NCBI RefSeq assembly: GCF_900107415.1
Contig: NZ_FNPX01000005.1
Coordinates: forward strand, 1 to 64,000
Origin: Jannaschia faecimaris
GTDB lineage: Bacteria > Pseudomonadota > Alphaproteobacteria > Rhodobacterales > Rhodobacteraceae
DNA length: 64,000 bases
Direction of reading: 5' to 3'
The position numbers and the translations under genes are program-made. Of this stretch, positions 43,591-51,826 are shown piece by piece. The notes below the pieces were generated by a model, which was given only the letters and a program-made list of their open reading frames with translations, did no database searches and had not been told where the DNA came from. The stretch's first letter is position 1. Every line of letters starts with the position of its first letter.

Positions 43591-44350
43591 CCCCACCGTC
43601 CAGCAGAATATTTTGCCCCACGATAAAGCCGGCATGCCGGGAACACAGGAACGCGCAGGTCTGGCCAAACTCCTCGGCGGTGCCGTAGCGGTGCGCGGGG
43701 ATCGAGGCCTCTCGCTGCGCGCGCGCGTCCTCAAGACTGACGCTCTGCGTCCGGCTTACCCCCTCGTCGAGTGACTTGGCCCGGTCCGTCGCGTGAATCC
43801 CCGGCAGCAGGTTGTTGATCGTAACACCCGAAGCGGCTACCTGCCGCGAAGTGCCCGCGACATAGCCTGTCAGGCCGGTACGCGCCGCATTTGAAAGGCC
43901 AAGCACAGCAATCGGTGCCTTGACGGATTGCGAGGTGATATTGACAATCCGGCCCCAGCCCCGCTCCATCATCGCGGGCAGGCACGCCTTCATCAACGCA
44001 ATCGGCGTCAGCATGTTCGCATCCAGCGCCGCGATAAAATCGTCCCGATCCCAATCCGACCACAGGCCCGGCGGCGGGCCGCCGGCATTCGTCACCAGGA
44101 TATCCGGCTCGCCCGCGGCGGCCAGGACCTCGGCCTGCCCCTCGGGAGTGGTCACATCGGCCGCCACGGTCGTCACTTCGACACCGAACCGCGCACGAAT
44201 ATCCGCCGCCGCCGCCTCCAGTGCCTCTGCACCGCGCGCGTTCATCACCAGGTTCACACCCGCCTCGGCCAAGGCTTCCGCACAGCCCAGCCCAAGTCCC
44301 TTCGACGACGCGCAAACCAGCGCGCGCTTGCCCTTTATTCCCAGATCCAT
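43571..44350 (-). CDS. Atypical short-chain dehydrogenase (FabG-like)
   Basis: This 259-residue Rossmann protein has ALVCASSKGLGLGCAEALAEAG (cofactor loop), ADVTTPEGQ and DILVTNAGGPPPG. VNITSQSVKAPIAVLGLSNAARTGL spans the active site. The classical Tyr-x3-Lys pair is Ser-x3-Arg here (LSNAAR), although Ser of ITSQS is present. That substitution recurs in a known SDR branch with GGPPPG, so the protein is probably not a standard oxidoreductase. AGGGAGA before ATG 44350 supports the start. Stands alone. Confidence 0.85.
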   Translation of the reverse strand: MDLGIKGKRALVCASSKGLGLGCAEALAEAGVNLVMNARGAEALEAAAADIRARFGVEVTTVAADVTTPEGQAEVLAAAGEPDILVTNAGGPPPGLWSDWDRDDFIAALDANMLTPIALMKACLPAMMERGWGRIVNITSQSVKAPIAVLGLSNAARTGLTGYVAGTSRQVAASGVTINNLLPGIHATDRAKSLDEGVSRTQSVSLEDARAQREASIPAHRYGTAEEFGQTCAFLCSRHAGFIVGQNILLDGGATNATI

Positions 44351-44435
44351 CTGCATTCTCCCTGTGAGACTTCATGCTTACCATCCGGCAGCACGAGTTC
44401 CATCGGGCGATAGATCCGTTTGTAGGCGTTTGTCC

Positions 44436-45485
44436 ATGGAACAACCCTGTATGCGCCCTGTTTTTGCCCTGCTGGCAGATCAAGTTCACGGCATGAATGA
44501 TGATCCCCTCCCCCTTTCAGCGCTGAACCGTTGCACCGTCTATCCCGCCGAGGCGCTTTCGGTCGATACCGGTGCCCTGATGGGCGATGCTATCGGCGAT
44601 CTGTCCGAAGTGGTGGCCGGTGACATCTATATGCTGGACGAAAGCACAGGCCCGTCCGAACTTATCCTGATGCAGAACGGCCAGCAGACTGTCGTCGCCC
44701 AGGAGTCGGCCGTCGGGGACCCCGGACAGGTCGTCATGCCGCTGGCGCGCCATCAGATCATGGGTGAACGCGGCGGCACCGTCGAGGTGCTGGTTCTCGA
44801 TCTGGCTGGAATGCGGCTCGCCTTGCCGCTCGGCCCTCTGTCGTCTTCTGACGAATACACCCTGATCTGCTCCGCAGCGATGGAAGGCGAGTTGTCGAAC
44901 GTCGCGCAGGTCAGCTTTACACGGGGCACCCGGATCACCATGGCCGATGGTCTACAGCGCGCCGTAGAAGATCTGAGGCCGGGTGACCGTGTCCTGACGC
45001 GCGATCACGGACCGCAGCCCGTTCGCTGGGTCGGGTCGCAAACCGTTCGCGCCGAAGGGTCGAATGCGCCCGTGATCATCGAGCGGGATGCGCTGAACAA
45101 TGCCGACGACCTTAGCCTGTCGCCCGATCACCGCCTGTTCATCTATCAGCGTCACGATGCCACTAGTGCCGGACGGGCGGAACTCCTGGTGCGCGCCCGC
45201 AACCTGGTGAATCATGAAACGATCTGGCGCGCTCCGCCCAGTCACGTCGATTATTTTCATCTGCTGTTCGATGCACACGAGATCATCTACGTCTCGGGCA
45301 TCCCCGCCGAAAGCCTGTTGGTCACACCCGAAGTTCTGGCAGGGATGGGAGAAGATCTGGCGGACCAGTTGCGGGTCACGATGGGGGGCCGCACGCAGGT
45401 GCCGCACCATGGCGTCGAACCGACCGCCGCTGAACTGAACGGCCCGGATGCCGTTGATATCCTGCGCCGCGCCTCCTCGCGGTGA
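44436..45485 (+). CDS. Hint-domain protein with Ser at the nucleophile position
   Basis: This 349-residue protein has no signal peptide. An N-terminal domain of about 150 residues is followed by a Hint (hedgehog/intein) module: SFTRGTRITMADGLQRAVED, LRPGDRVLTRDHGPQPVRWVG and LSLSPDHRLFIYQRH. The first residue of the module is Ser160 where these roseobacter proteins normally have Cys. Such modules self-splice or cleave in inteins, but in this group the biochemistry is unproven. The start (ATG 44436) has no clear ribosome-binding site, and ATG 44451 is an alternative. Monocistronic. Confidence 0.8.
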   Translation: MEQPCMRPVFALLADQVHGMNDDPLPLSALNRCTVYPAEALSVDTGALMGDAIGDLSEVVAGDIYMLDESTGPSELILMQNGQQTVVAQESAVGDPGQVVMPLARHQIMGERGGTVEVLVLDLAGMRLALPLGPLSSSDEYTLICSAAMEGELSNVAQVSFTRGTRITMADGLQRAVEDLRPGDRVLTRDHGPQPVRWVGSQTVRAEGSNAPVIIERDALNNADDLSLSPDHRLFIYQRHDATSAGRAELLVRARNLVNHETIWRAPPSHVDYFHLLFDAHEIIYVSGIPAESLLVTPEVLAGMGEDLADQLRVTMGGRTQVPHHGVEPTAAELNGPDAVDILRRASSR

Positions 45486-45489
45486 TCAA

Positions 45490-45939
45490 TCAGTTCCAGC
45501 GATCCAGTGCGGCCTCGTCCTCATCCCTCGATGCCACCCAGGTAGAGCCGTTCGCCGTCACTTCCTTCTTCCAGAAGGGGGCACGCGACTTGAGGTAATC
45601 CATCAGGAAGGACGCCGCCTCGAATGCCGCAGCACGGTGACGCGACGCCGTGCCGACCATCATGATGCGCGCGCCCGGTGCCAAATGCCCGAAGCGGTGG
45701 ATCACGGTCACGCCCGACAGGGACCAGCGCGTCGCGGCCTGCTTGGCGATGTCCGTCAACGCTCGTTCTGTCATCCCCGGGTAATGCTCGATCTGCATCT
45801 GTTGAAGGCCGCCGCCCACGTCGCGCACGCGTCCAGTGAACGTGACCACCGCCCCGGTGTCAGGGCCAGCCTCCAGGCGTGCGGCCTCTGCCCCGAGATC
45901 GAAATCGTCTTCCGTCACAATGATCCGAAGCCCGGTCAT
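45490..45939 (-). CDS. moaE: Molybdopterin synthase large subunit
   Basis: This 149-residue protein carries TGAVVTFTGRVRDVGGG, EHYPGMTERAL, VTVIHRFGHLAPG and the active-site segment MDYLKSRAPFWKKE with the conserved lysines. It adds two sulfurs to precursor Z from MoaD-thiocarboxylate. The start overlaps the moaD stop as ATGA. The pair moaD-moaE is followed 4 bp away by the convergent Hint-protein gene. Confidence 0.96.
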   Translation of the reverse strand: MTGLRIIVTEDDFDLGAEAARLEAGPDTGAVVTFTGRVRDVGGGLQQMQIEHYPGMTERALTDIAKQAATRWSLSGVTVIHRFGHLAPGARIMMVGTASRHRAAAFEAASFLMDYLKSRAPFWKKEVTANGSTWVASRDEDEAALDRWN

Positions 45940-46190
45940 CAGCCGCCCGTCATCGGTGGAAAAAACGCAACTTCCCGCACCCCGTCAAGCGGGGCATCCA
46001 AATCCACCAGCGTTTGATCCACGGCGCAGCGGACCGCCGTCATGTCTGAGAACGCCAGATCATAGCGATCTTCGCGGGCACGCAACTCCACAATCAGATC
46101 CGCAACCGTGGCTGCGTCGGTTGTGACATCTTCGCGCCCCAGACCGATGCGTTCACGAAGCCAAGCAAAGTATAGAACTTGAACCGTCAT
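45939..46190 (-). CDS. moaD: Molybdopterin synthase small (sulfur carrier) subunit
   Basis: This 83-residue ubiquitin-fold protein ends in the functional diglycine (PPMTGG), which is adenylated and thiocarboxylated. VQVLYFAWLRERIG at the N terminus and DEVAFFPP-like REVAFFPPMTGG at the C terminus are typical. Start ATG 46190. It overlaps pgsA by 4 bp upstream and moaE downstream, giving the order pgsA-moaD-moaE. Confidence 0.95.
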   Translation of the reverse strand: MTVQVLYFAWLRERIGLGREDVTTDAATVADLIVELRAREDRYDLAFSDMTAVRCAVDQTLVDLDAPLDGVREVAFFPPMTGG

Positions 46191-46855
46191 TGCGGGCGAT
46201 CCTTCAGGAATGGTGTCGCCTTCTGAAAATAGTCCCAGCCCGTGATCGCGGTCAACGCGGCCGCAAACCACAGCAGCAATACGCCTGAATAGAAAGTCGC
46301 ATCGCGCCACCAGAGCAGCGCGCCGAGGTTCAGGTTGTCGGGCAACCGCCCGTCCAGAATATCCTCGATCGTTCCAGCGTCCATACCGTGCACCCGTTCG
46401 GCAAAGTGATGTTCGAAAATGCCGGTCGAAAACAGCACGGACAAGGCCACCATCTGCGCAGTCGTTTTCCACTTGGCCAACCGCGTGACCTTAAGCAGAC
46501 CCGCGGTATTGCCGAGGAATTCGCGCAGACCGCTGACGAAGACCTCCCGGAACAGGATCACCGTCGCGGGCAGCAGGATCCACGGATTCATGCCCGAAAA
46601 ACCTGTAATGACCAGCAGCGCGATCACCACCATCGCCTTGTCGGCTATCGGATCGAGCATCGCGCCCAGGCGGCTTTCCTGATTCCATTCCCGTGCGATC
46701 CATCCGTCGAACCAGTCGGTGACGGCCGCCGTGACGAACAGAACAAGCGCATACCAATCGGCCCAGGGCCGCGCAAAAAACAGGAACATGACGGCGACGC
46801 CGGGGGCCGCAAGCAACCGCAGGACGGTCAGAATATTTGGGATCGTCCACGTCAT
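46187..46855 (-). CDS. pgsA: CDP-diacylglycerol-glycerol-3-phosphate 3-phosphatidyltransferase
   Basis: This 222-residue inner-membrane enzyme is the first step of phosphatidylglycerol synthesis. It shows the CDP-alcohol phosphotransferase motif DGWIAREWNQESRLGAMLDP then IADK, with the four conserved aspartates, plus TIPNILTVLRLLAAP at the N terminus. I start it at ATG 46855, since upstream in-frame residues are hydrophilic and unconserved. It lies 66 bp downstream of uvrC, as in many alphaproteobacteria. Confidence 0.96.
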   Translation of the reverse strand: MTWTIPNILTVLRLLAAPGVAVMFLFFARPWADWYALVLFVTAAVTDWFDGWIAREWNQESRLGAMLDPIADKAMVVIALLVITGFSGMNPWILLPATVILFREVFVSGLREFLGNTAGLLKVTRLAKWKTTAQMVALSVLFSTGIFEHHFAERVHGMDAGTIEDILDGRLPDNLNLGALLWWRDATFYSGVLLLWFAAALTAITGWDYFQKATPFLKDRPQ

Positions 46856-46921
46856 ACCTGCCTTCCTATCGCGACGACCCACGTGGCACCACCAAGATTG
46901 CACTTAATAGATGGAATCCAG

Positions 46922-48790
46922 TCACCCTTTGTCGTGGAAATGCGCATGGATCTTCTCTGCCAAGGCTTCGGAGATGCCGTCGACCGCCTTGAGATCGGCC
47001 AGCGCCGCACGCGAGACGGCTTTGGCCGACCCAAAATGCGTGAGAAGAGCGCGCTTGCGGCCTGGGCCTACACCCGCGATTTCATCCAGCGGATTGGCGA
47101 TAAGGGCCTTGGCGCGTTTGGCCCGGTGGGTCCCAATTGCAAAGCGATGGGCCTCGTCGCGCAGGCGTTGCACAAAATAGAGCACCGGATCGTTGCGTTG
47201 CAACGCAAAGGGACGCTGACCAGTCCGGTGGAACTCTTCCTTGCCATGATCGCGATCCACACCTTTCGCGACGCCGACCATGGCGACGTCCTTGATTTCA
47301 AGCTCCCTAAGGATTTCACGGACGGCGGACACCTGACCCGCGCCACCGTCAATCAGCAAAAGATCGGGCCAGAGTTCTGATTTTCGGTCGGGGTCTTCCT
47401 TGATGAGACGCTTGAAGCGGCGCGTCAGCACCTCCTTCATCATCCCGAAGTCATCCCCCGGCGTCAGTTCCGCATTGCGGATATTGAACTTGCGGTACTG
47501 CGATTTCTCCAATCCCTCGGAACCGGATACGATCATCGCGCCGACGGCGTGGCTGCCCTGAATGTGGGAGTTGTCGTAGACCTCGATCCGGCGGGGTGGT
47601 GCCGGCAGATCGAAAGCTTCGGCCATTCCCTTGAGCAGCCGGGTCTGCGTGGCGCTTTCCGACATCTTGCGGCCCAGGCTCTCGCGCGCATTGCGCAGGG
47701 CACCCTCCACGAGTTCCGCTTTCTCGCCTCGCTGCGGCACGAGGATTTGCACGCGTCGCCCTGCCCGCTCGGACAGCGCGTCGGCCATCAGATCCTCCTC
47801 CTCGACGCCATGTGAGAGCAACAGCATCCGCGGCGGCTCTTTGTTGTCGTAGAATTGACCGAGGAAGGCCGCCATCACCTCGCTCGGCGACATGTCTTCG
47901 GCCACGCGTGGATAGACATCCGCGTTGCCCCAGTTCTGGTTGGCGCGGATGAAGAAGACCTGGATACACGCCTGGCCGCCGTCCATGTGCAACGCCACCA
48001 CATCCGCCTCGGGCACGCCTTGGGGATTAACCCCTTGAACCGACTGCACGTTGGTCAGAGCCTTGATCCGGTCGCGCAGGGCGGCGGCCCGCTCGAACTC
48101 CATCTCCTCGGAGGCGGTAGTCATTTCTTCGGCCAGCTTTTCCTGAATGCCGGTCGTCTCTCCGCGCAGGAACCTTTCGGCATCCTTCACGGCCTCGGCA
48201 TAGGCGTCGGCGCTGATGAACCCAACGCAGGGCGCGCTGCACCGTTTGATCTGGTAGTTCAGGCAGGGCCGCGTTCGCCCTTCAAAATCACTGTCCGAGC
48301 AATTGCGCAGCAGGAACACCCGCTGGAGCTGATTAAGCACGCGGTTGACCGCGCCGGCGCTGGCGAAGGGGCCGAAATACTGTCCCTTCCCCTTCTTGCC
48401 GCGGTGCTTGCGGACTTGCGGGAACGCGTGGCTCGTCGTGACCTCGATGTTCGGGAACGATTTGTCGTCCCGCAGCAGCACATTGTAGCGCGGTTTGAGC
48501 TGTTTGATCAGGTTCTGTTCAAGCAACAAGGCTTCCAACTCGGTGCTTGTCGTCAGCACCATCATCGACGCCGTCTCTGAAATCATCCGCGAGATCCGGC
48601 CCGAATGCCCTTGAAGCCGGGCATAATTCGCCACCCGGTTTTTCAGATTCCGGGCCTTTCCGACATAAAGAACCCGGTTTTCCGCATCCAGCATCCGGTA
48701 CACACCCGGCGACCCATCAAGCGTCCTCAGGAAACGTTTGATCACCTCTGGCCCGGTCGGTTTGGCGGTCTGGTTCGTCGTCTCAGTCAT
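46922..48790 (-). CDS. uvrC: Excinuclease ABC subunit C
   Basis: This 622-residue nucleotide-excision-repair nuclease has the GIY-YIG domain ([20 protein letters not shown]), then the Cys region [15 protein letters not shown] and a UVR motif. The RNase-H-like endonuclease core is [18 protein letters not shown], with [14 protein letters not shown], and the C-terminal helix-hairpin-helix is [17 protein letters not shown] 48790 ([11 protein letters not shown]) is preferred, and an ATG at 48838 in frame is possible. First gene of uvrC-pgsA-moaD-moaE. Confidence 0.97.
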   Translation of the reverse strand: MTETTNQTAKPTGPEVIKRFLRTLDGSPGVYRMLDAENRVLYVGKARNLKNRVANYARLQGHSGRISRMISETASMMVLTTSTELEALLLEQNLIKQLKPRYNVLLRDDKSFPNIEVTTSHAFPQVRKHRGKKGKGQYFGPFASAGAVNRVLNQLQRVFLLRNCSDSDFEGRTRPCLNYQIKRCSAPCVGFISADAYAEAVKDAERFLRGETTGIQEKLAEEMTTASEEMEFERAAALRDRIKALTNVQSVQGVNPQGVPEADVVALHMDGGQACIQVFFIRANQNWGNADVYPRVAEDMSPSEVMAAFLGQFYDNKEPPRMLLLSHGVEEEDLMADALSERAGRRVQILVPQRGEKAELVEGALRNARESLGRKMSESATQTRLLKGMAEAFDLPAPPRRIEVYDNSHIQGSHAVGAMIVSGSEGLEKSQYRKFNIRNAELTPGDDFGMMKEVLTRRFKRLIKEDPDRKSELWPDLLLIDGGAGQVSAVREILRELEIKDVAMVGVAKGVDRDHGKEEFHRTGQRPFALQRNDPVLYFVQRLRDEAHRFAIGTHRAKRAKALIANPLDEIAGVGPGRKRALLTHFGSAKAVSRAALADLKAVDGISEALAEKIHAHFHDKG

Positions 48791-49093
48791 CGTCCCGCGA
48801 TTCCCCTCGGCGCTGCCTCGGATGAAGGTCAGATTCAAGAGGGTTCGGTTTACCCTCTCTTGTGGATAAGCTTGGGGGCCAAATTCGCAGGCCCCTGTGT
48901 CACATAGAAATTATCACAAAACTGTTACGGTAGGGCCAGGTTAAGAAAATAATTAACAGACTGTTATTGAACACTTTATCAAGTGATACTCTAATGGGCA
49001 TTCATCTGACTGCGTTTCCACCATCTCGATAATCGCTCCAACGGGCCAAGTGGAGAAACCTCCGCAATTTCCCTAGGTCAGCGTAAGTTAGGC
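48791..49093. other. AT-rich uvrC upstream region with a DnaA-box match
   Basis: The gap holds the uvrC promoter. TGTGGATAA at 48861-48869 is the exact reverse complement of the DnaA box TTATCCACA. From 48895 to 49010 the sequence is unusually AT-rich for this genome. A small dyad CACTT-N4-AAGTG lies at 48972-48985. One box alone does not make an origin, and no dnaA, dnaN or parAB genes are near. Confidence 0.4.
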
Positions 49094-49864
49094 CTATTCG
49101 ACGCCCAGAATATCTGGTGTCTGCCAGCCCAGATGCTGCCCGCCATCCACACAGATCAGCTGCCCCGTCAGCGATTTTGCGCTTAGGATATAGCGAAGCG
49201 CGGCAACGATATCATCCACGTCCGCGCCCCGCTCCAAAACCGTTGCCGCACGTTGCGCGGCGAATTGTTTCGAAGACTGGCGCGCGCCTTGCAATGTCGG
49301 CCCCGGGCCGATCGCATTGACGCGAATGGCAGGAGCAAGCGCCTGCGCAGTCGTCTGCGTAAGCGTCCACAAACCCGCCTTGGCCAGCGTGTAAGTCATG
49401 AATTCAGGAGTCAGCTTGCGGACCCGTTGGTCGATCATATTGACGATACAGCCCGTCGCCAGTGGTTCGCCGTCAGAGCCAGGCTCAGGGGCTTGCGCAG
49501 CAAAGGCCTGCGTCAGGATCAGCGGCGCACGCAAATTCGACCCGAAATGCCGATCCCAGCTGTCATGCGTGGCTGTCTTTATCGTATCATATTCAAAGAT
49601 CGAGGCGTTGTTGACCAGCACGTTCAGTGGCCCGCCCAGTGCATCAGCCGCGCGACCGACGAGCGCGTCACAGGCCTCCAGATCCAGAAGGTCGGCCCGC
49701 AGTGTTGCGGCGCGGCGGCCAACGGCTTCGACAGCCTCCGCCGTCGCCTGCGCGCCCGCCACGCTGCTGGCGTAATGGACGGCGACATCATAACCCAGTC
49801 TTGCCAGTTCCGTCGCCATCGCCGCACCGAGACGACCGCCCGCACCAGTGACCAGTGCCCTCAT
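49094..49864 (-). CDS. SDR-family reductase (FolM/pteridine-reductase-like)
   Basis: This 256-residue short-chain dehydrogenase has ALVTGAGGRLGAAMATEL (cofactor loop), VLVNNASIFEYD and MTYTLAKAGLWTLTQ with the catalytic Tyr-x3-Lys. The Ser is replaced in NMIDQR, where the usual INI-S position reads NMID. GNGR-like GAGGRLG and NMIDQRVRKLTPEF are typical of FolM/pteridine-reductase-like SDRs that reduce dihydropterins. It overlaps the end of the upstream antiporter gene by 4 bp (ATGA). The C terminus GWQTPDILGVE is also typical of this branch. Confidence 0.82.
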   Translation of the reverse strand: MRALVTGAGGRLGAAMATELARLGYDVAVHYASSVAGAQATAEAVEAVGRRAATLRADLLDLEACDALVGRAADALGGPLNVLVNNASIFEYDTIKTATHDSWDRHFGSNLRAPLILTQAFAAQAPEPGSDGEPLATGCIVNMIDQRVRKLTPEFMTYTLAKAGLWTLTQTTAQALAPAIRVNAIGPGPTLQGARQSSKQFAAQRAATVLERGADVDDIVAALRYILSAKSLTGQLICVDGGQHLGWQTPDILGVE

Positions 49865-50787
49865 GACAGGGCCCACGCCAAGTACGCAAGATACATCGCC
49901 GAAAGGGAAATACCCCAGAGCCTTGTAATATTTCGGCCCAGAAAAACGAACGGCACCAAGAGCAAGGTCGCGCCCAGCATGACCCACAGATCCTTGGACA
50001 GGAAGCCGGCATCGACCGGGATCGGGCCGACAAGAACGGCAACCCCCATGATCCCCAACAGGTTGAACAGGTTGGATCCGATCACGTTGCCCAACGCCAC
50101 ATCGGCATGGCGCCGGATCGCAGCCATGACAGTCGTCGCCAATTCCGGCAGCGATGTTCCGATCGCGACCAGTGTCAGACCGATCACCGTCTCGCTGACG
50201 CCATAGGCACGGGCGATCGAGGTCGACCCCTCCACCAGCAGGTTCGCACCCAGCGGCAAGCCAATCAGGCCAAGAACCAGATAAATAGCCATTTTAGACC
50301 CCGAAAGGCCAGGTTCTGCGCCTTCGACCTCCACAACGTCCCCTCGGCTCGCCATGAATGTCACCGTCAGTACCGCGAAGAGCGCGGTCAACAGGATGAT
50401 TCCGTGCCACCAGACCAATGTGCCCGTCAGGCATAGCGCGATGAACAGCACCGTCGCGGCCAGCATGTAAAAGAAGTCCCGCCGCGTATCGTGCCCGGAC
50501 GTATGCATCACCGCGATCATCGCCGGTATACCCAGCACGAGCAGGACATTCGCCGTGTTCGACCCTACAACGTTACCAAGCGCCAGTCCCGGTGCCCCGT
50601 CCAGAATGGCCTGTACGCTGACCAGCAGTTCCGGTGCGGATGTACCGAATGCGACCACGGTCAGACTGACCACGAGTGCGGGAATCCCGAGGCGCAAAGC
50701 CAAATTCACCGCACCTCTTACAAGCGTGTCGCCCGCCGCGATCAAAATCACGAGGCCAAGCGCGACCATCAGGAATTCAATCAGCAT
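49861..50787 (-). CDS. Calcium/sodium antiporter (CaCA family, YrbG-like)
   Basis: This 308-residue protein has two inverted membrane repeats, each with a conserved ion-binding helix: VAFGTSAPELLVSVQA with GNVVGSNTANVLLVLG, and VAIGTSLPELATTVMA with GNVIGSNLFNLLGIMG. The two acidic residues of TSAPE/TSLPE bind the cation. Members exchange Ca2+ or K+ for Na+ across the inner membrane. It starts 6 bp after the mini-protein gene and overlaps the SDR gene, so sohB-miniprotein-antiporter-SDR is one transcript. Confidence 0.92.
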   Translation of the reverse strand: MLIEFLMVALGLVILIAAGDTLVRGAVNLALRLGIPALVVSLTVVAFGTSAPELLVSVQAILDGAPGLALGNVVGSNTANVLLVLGIPAMIAVMHTSGHDTRRDFFYMLAATVLFIALCLTGTLVWWHGIILLTALFAVLTVTFMASRGDVVEVEGAEPGLSGSKMAIYLVLGLIGLPLGANLLVEGSTSIARAYGVSETVIGLTLVAIGTSLPELATTVMAAIRRHADVALGNVIGSNLFNLLGIMGVAVLVGPIPVDAGFLSKDLWVMLGATLLLVPFVFLGRNITRLWGISLSAMYLAYLAWALS

Positions 50788-50793
50788 TCAGCC

Positions 50794-50955
50794 TCAAGCC
50801 TTTCCACAGGGACACGGCCTGCGCCCGATCCGCGGCGTTCCACAATGGCGACATTTCCGGCCCGTAAGGCGCGCCTTGCCCGGAAACCGAAGGCGGCCAA
50901 ACATGGCAAGGACGGCCATACCGATCAGGAACAGTGTGACAATCTTGAATATCAT
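50794..50955 (-). CDS. 53-residue membrane-anchored zinc-ribbon mini-protein
   Basis: The ATG at 50955 abuts the TGA of the S49 peptidase gene. The predicted peptide has one N-terminal membrane helix (IVTLFLIGMAVLAMFG), a basic linker (RLRFPGKARLTGRK) and CRHCGTPRIGRRPCPCG, a C-x2-C ... C-x-C zinc-ribbon motif. It is too short for most gene callers, yet the junctions on both sides (0 and 6 bp) and the coherent domain pattern argue for a real gene. Topology would place the metal site in the cytoplasm. Function unknown; it may assist the peptidase or antiporter next to it. Confidence 0.75.
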   Translation of the reverse strand: MIFKIVTLFLIGMAVLAMFGRLRFPGKARLTGRKCRHCGTPRIGRRPCPCGKA

Positions 50956-51762
50956 TCAGAGGCCAAACCTTGCCCAAGCCGCGTGGTTTTCGACCGATTG
51001 CAGCGCATCGGTCACAATTCCCGGCAAAAGCCGCTGCAGCAGGGGACGGCGTTGCCCGTGGTGGGTCAGTCGAACCTTGTCGCCGTATAGGGCTTTAAGT
51101 TTCGGCACCATATGCGCGACGCCATCGACCAATCCCAACTCCACAGCCTGAGCGCCGACGAATATTTCCCCGGTGAAGAGGTCTTGGTCGTCCCTCAGCC
51201 GGTCGCCGCGACGAGTTTTGACGTGTGAAATGAAATGATCGTGGATCTGTGCCTGCAGGGTCTTGAGCCGCTCGACGTCTTCCGCCCGTTCGGGACGGAA
51301 CGGATCAAGCATCGACTTGTCTTCCCCCGCCGTATGAACCCGTCGTTCAATGCCGCTTCGAGCAAGAAGCTCATGGAAACCGAAGCCGGAGGAAATCACA
51401 CCGATGCTGCCGGTGATCGAGCTGTCATCGACCCAGATGTCGTCCGCTGCCGCAGCCAGCCAATACCCGCCGGACGCCGCCACATCTTCGACGAAGGCAT
51501 GCACGGGGCAGGAAGTCTCTTCCGCCAGCCGACGGATTTGTGCACCGATCAGCGCCGATTGAACGGGAGACCCGCCCGGTGAATTGATCGCCAAGGCAAC
51601 CGCATCCGGCTTGCCCTTGCGAAATGCTTTTTCGATCAGCGGCGAAAACGAAGCATGGCTTATTCCTCCGCGCCCGCCCGAGGCGGAGATCACGCCTTGC
51701 AAACGCAGCACCGATACACGGCGGGCCTTTTGTCGAAAAGGGATTGGGAACCACTTTAGCAT
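50956..51762 (-). CDS. S49 family peptidase (SppA/SohB-like)
   Basis: This 268-residue Ser/Lys-dyad protease contains LRLQGVISASGGRGGISHAS, ALAINSPGGSPVQSALIG, VEDVAASGGYWLAAAADD with the nucleophilic Ser, and SSITGSIGVISSGFGFHEL. The family degrades signal peptides or membrane protein fragments. There is no obvious signal anchor at ATG 51762 (MLKWFPIPFRQKARRV), so it may be cytoplasmic like some short SppA forms. Upstream in-frame residues are unlike the family. First gene of the four-gene run down to 49.1 kb, 65 bp after flgI. Confidence 0.9.
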   Translation of the reverse strand: MLKWFPIPFRQKARRVSVLRLQGVISASGGRGGISHASFSPLIEKAFRKGKPDAVALAINSPGGSPVQSALIGAQIRRLAEETSCPVHAFVEDVAASGGYWLAAAADDIWVDDSSITGSIGVISSGFGFHELLARSGIERRVHTAGEDKSMLDPFRPERAEDVERLKTLQAQIHDHFISHVKTRRGDRLRDDQDLFTGEIFVGAQAVELGLVDGVAHMVPKLKALYGDKVRLTHHGQRRPLLQRLLPGIVTDALQSVENHAAWARFGL

Positions 51763-51826
51763 CCGGGGGATGTATAGCCCGACCCCATAGGGGACAAGGC
51801 ACGGGCCGGAACTTTGATGCTTACTG

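Noticed and set aside
48861-49010. Replication origin
   Set aside because: A single DnaA box plus AT-rich DNA, without further boxes or dnaA, dnaN, parA or parB genes nearby.
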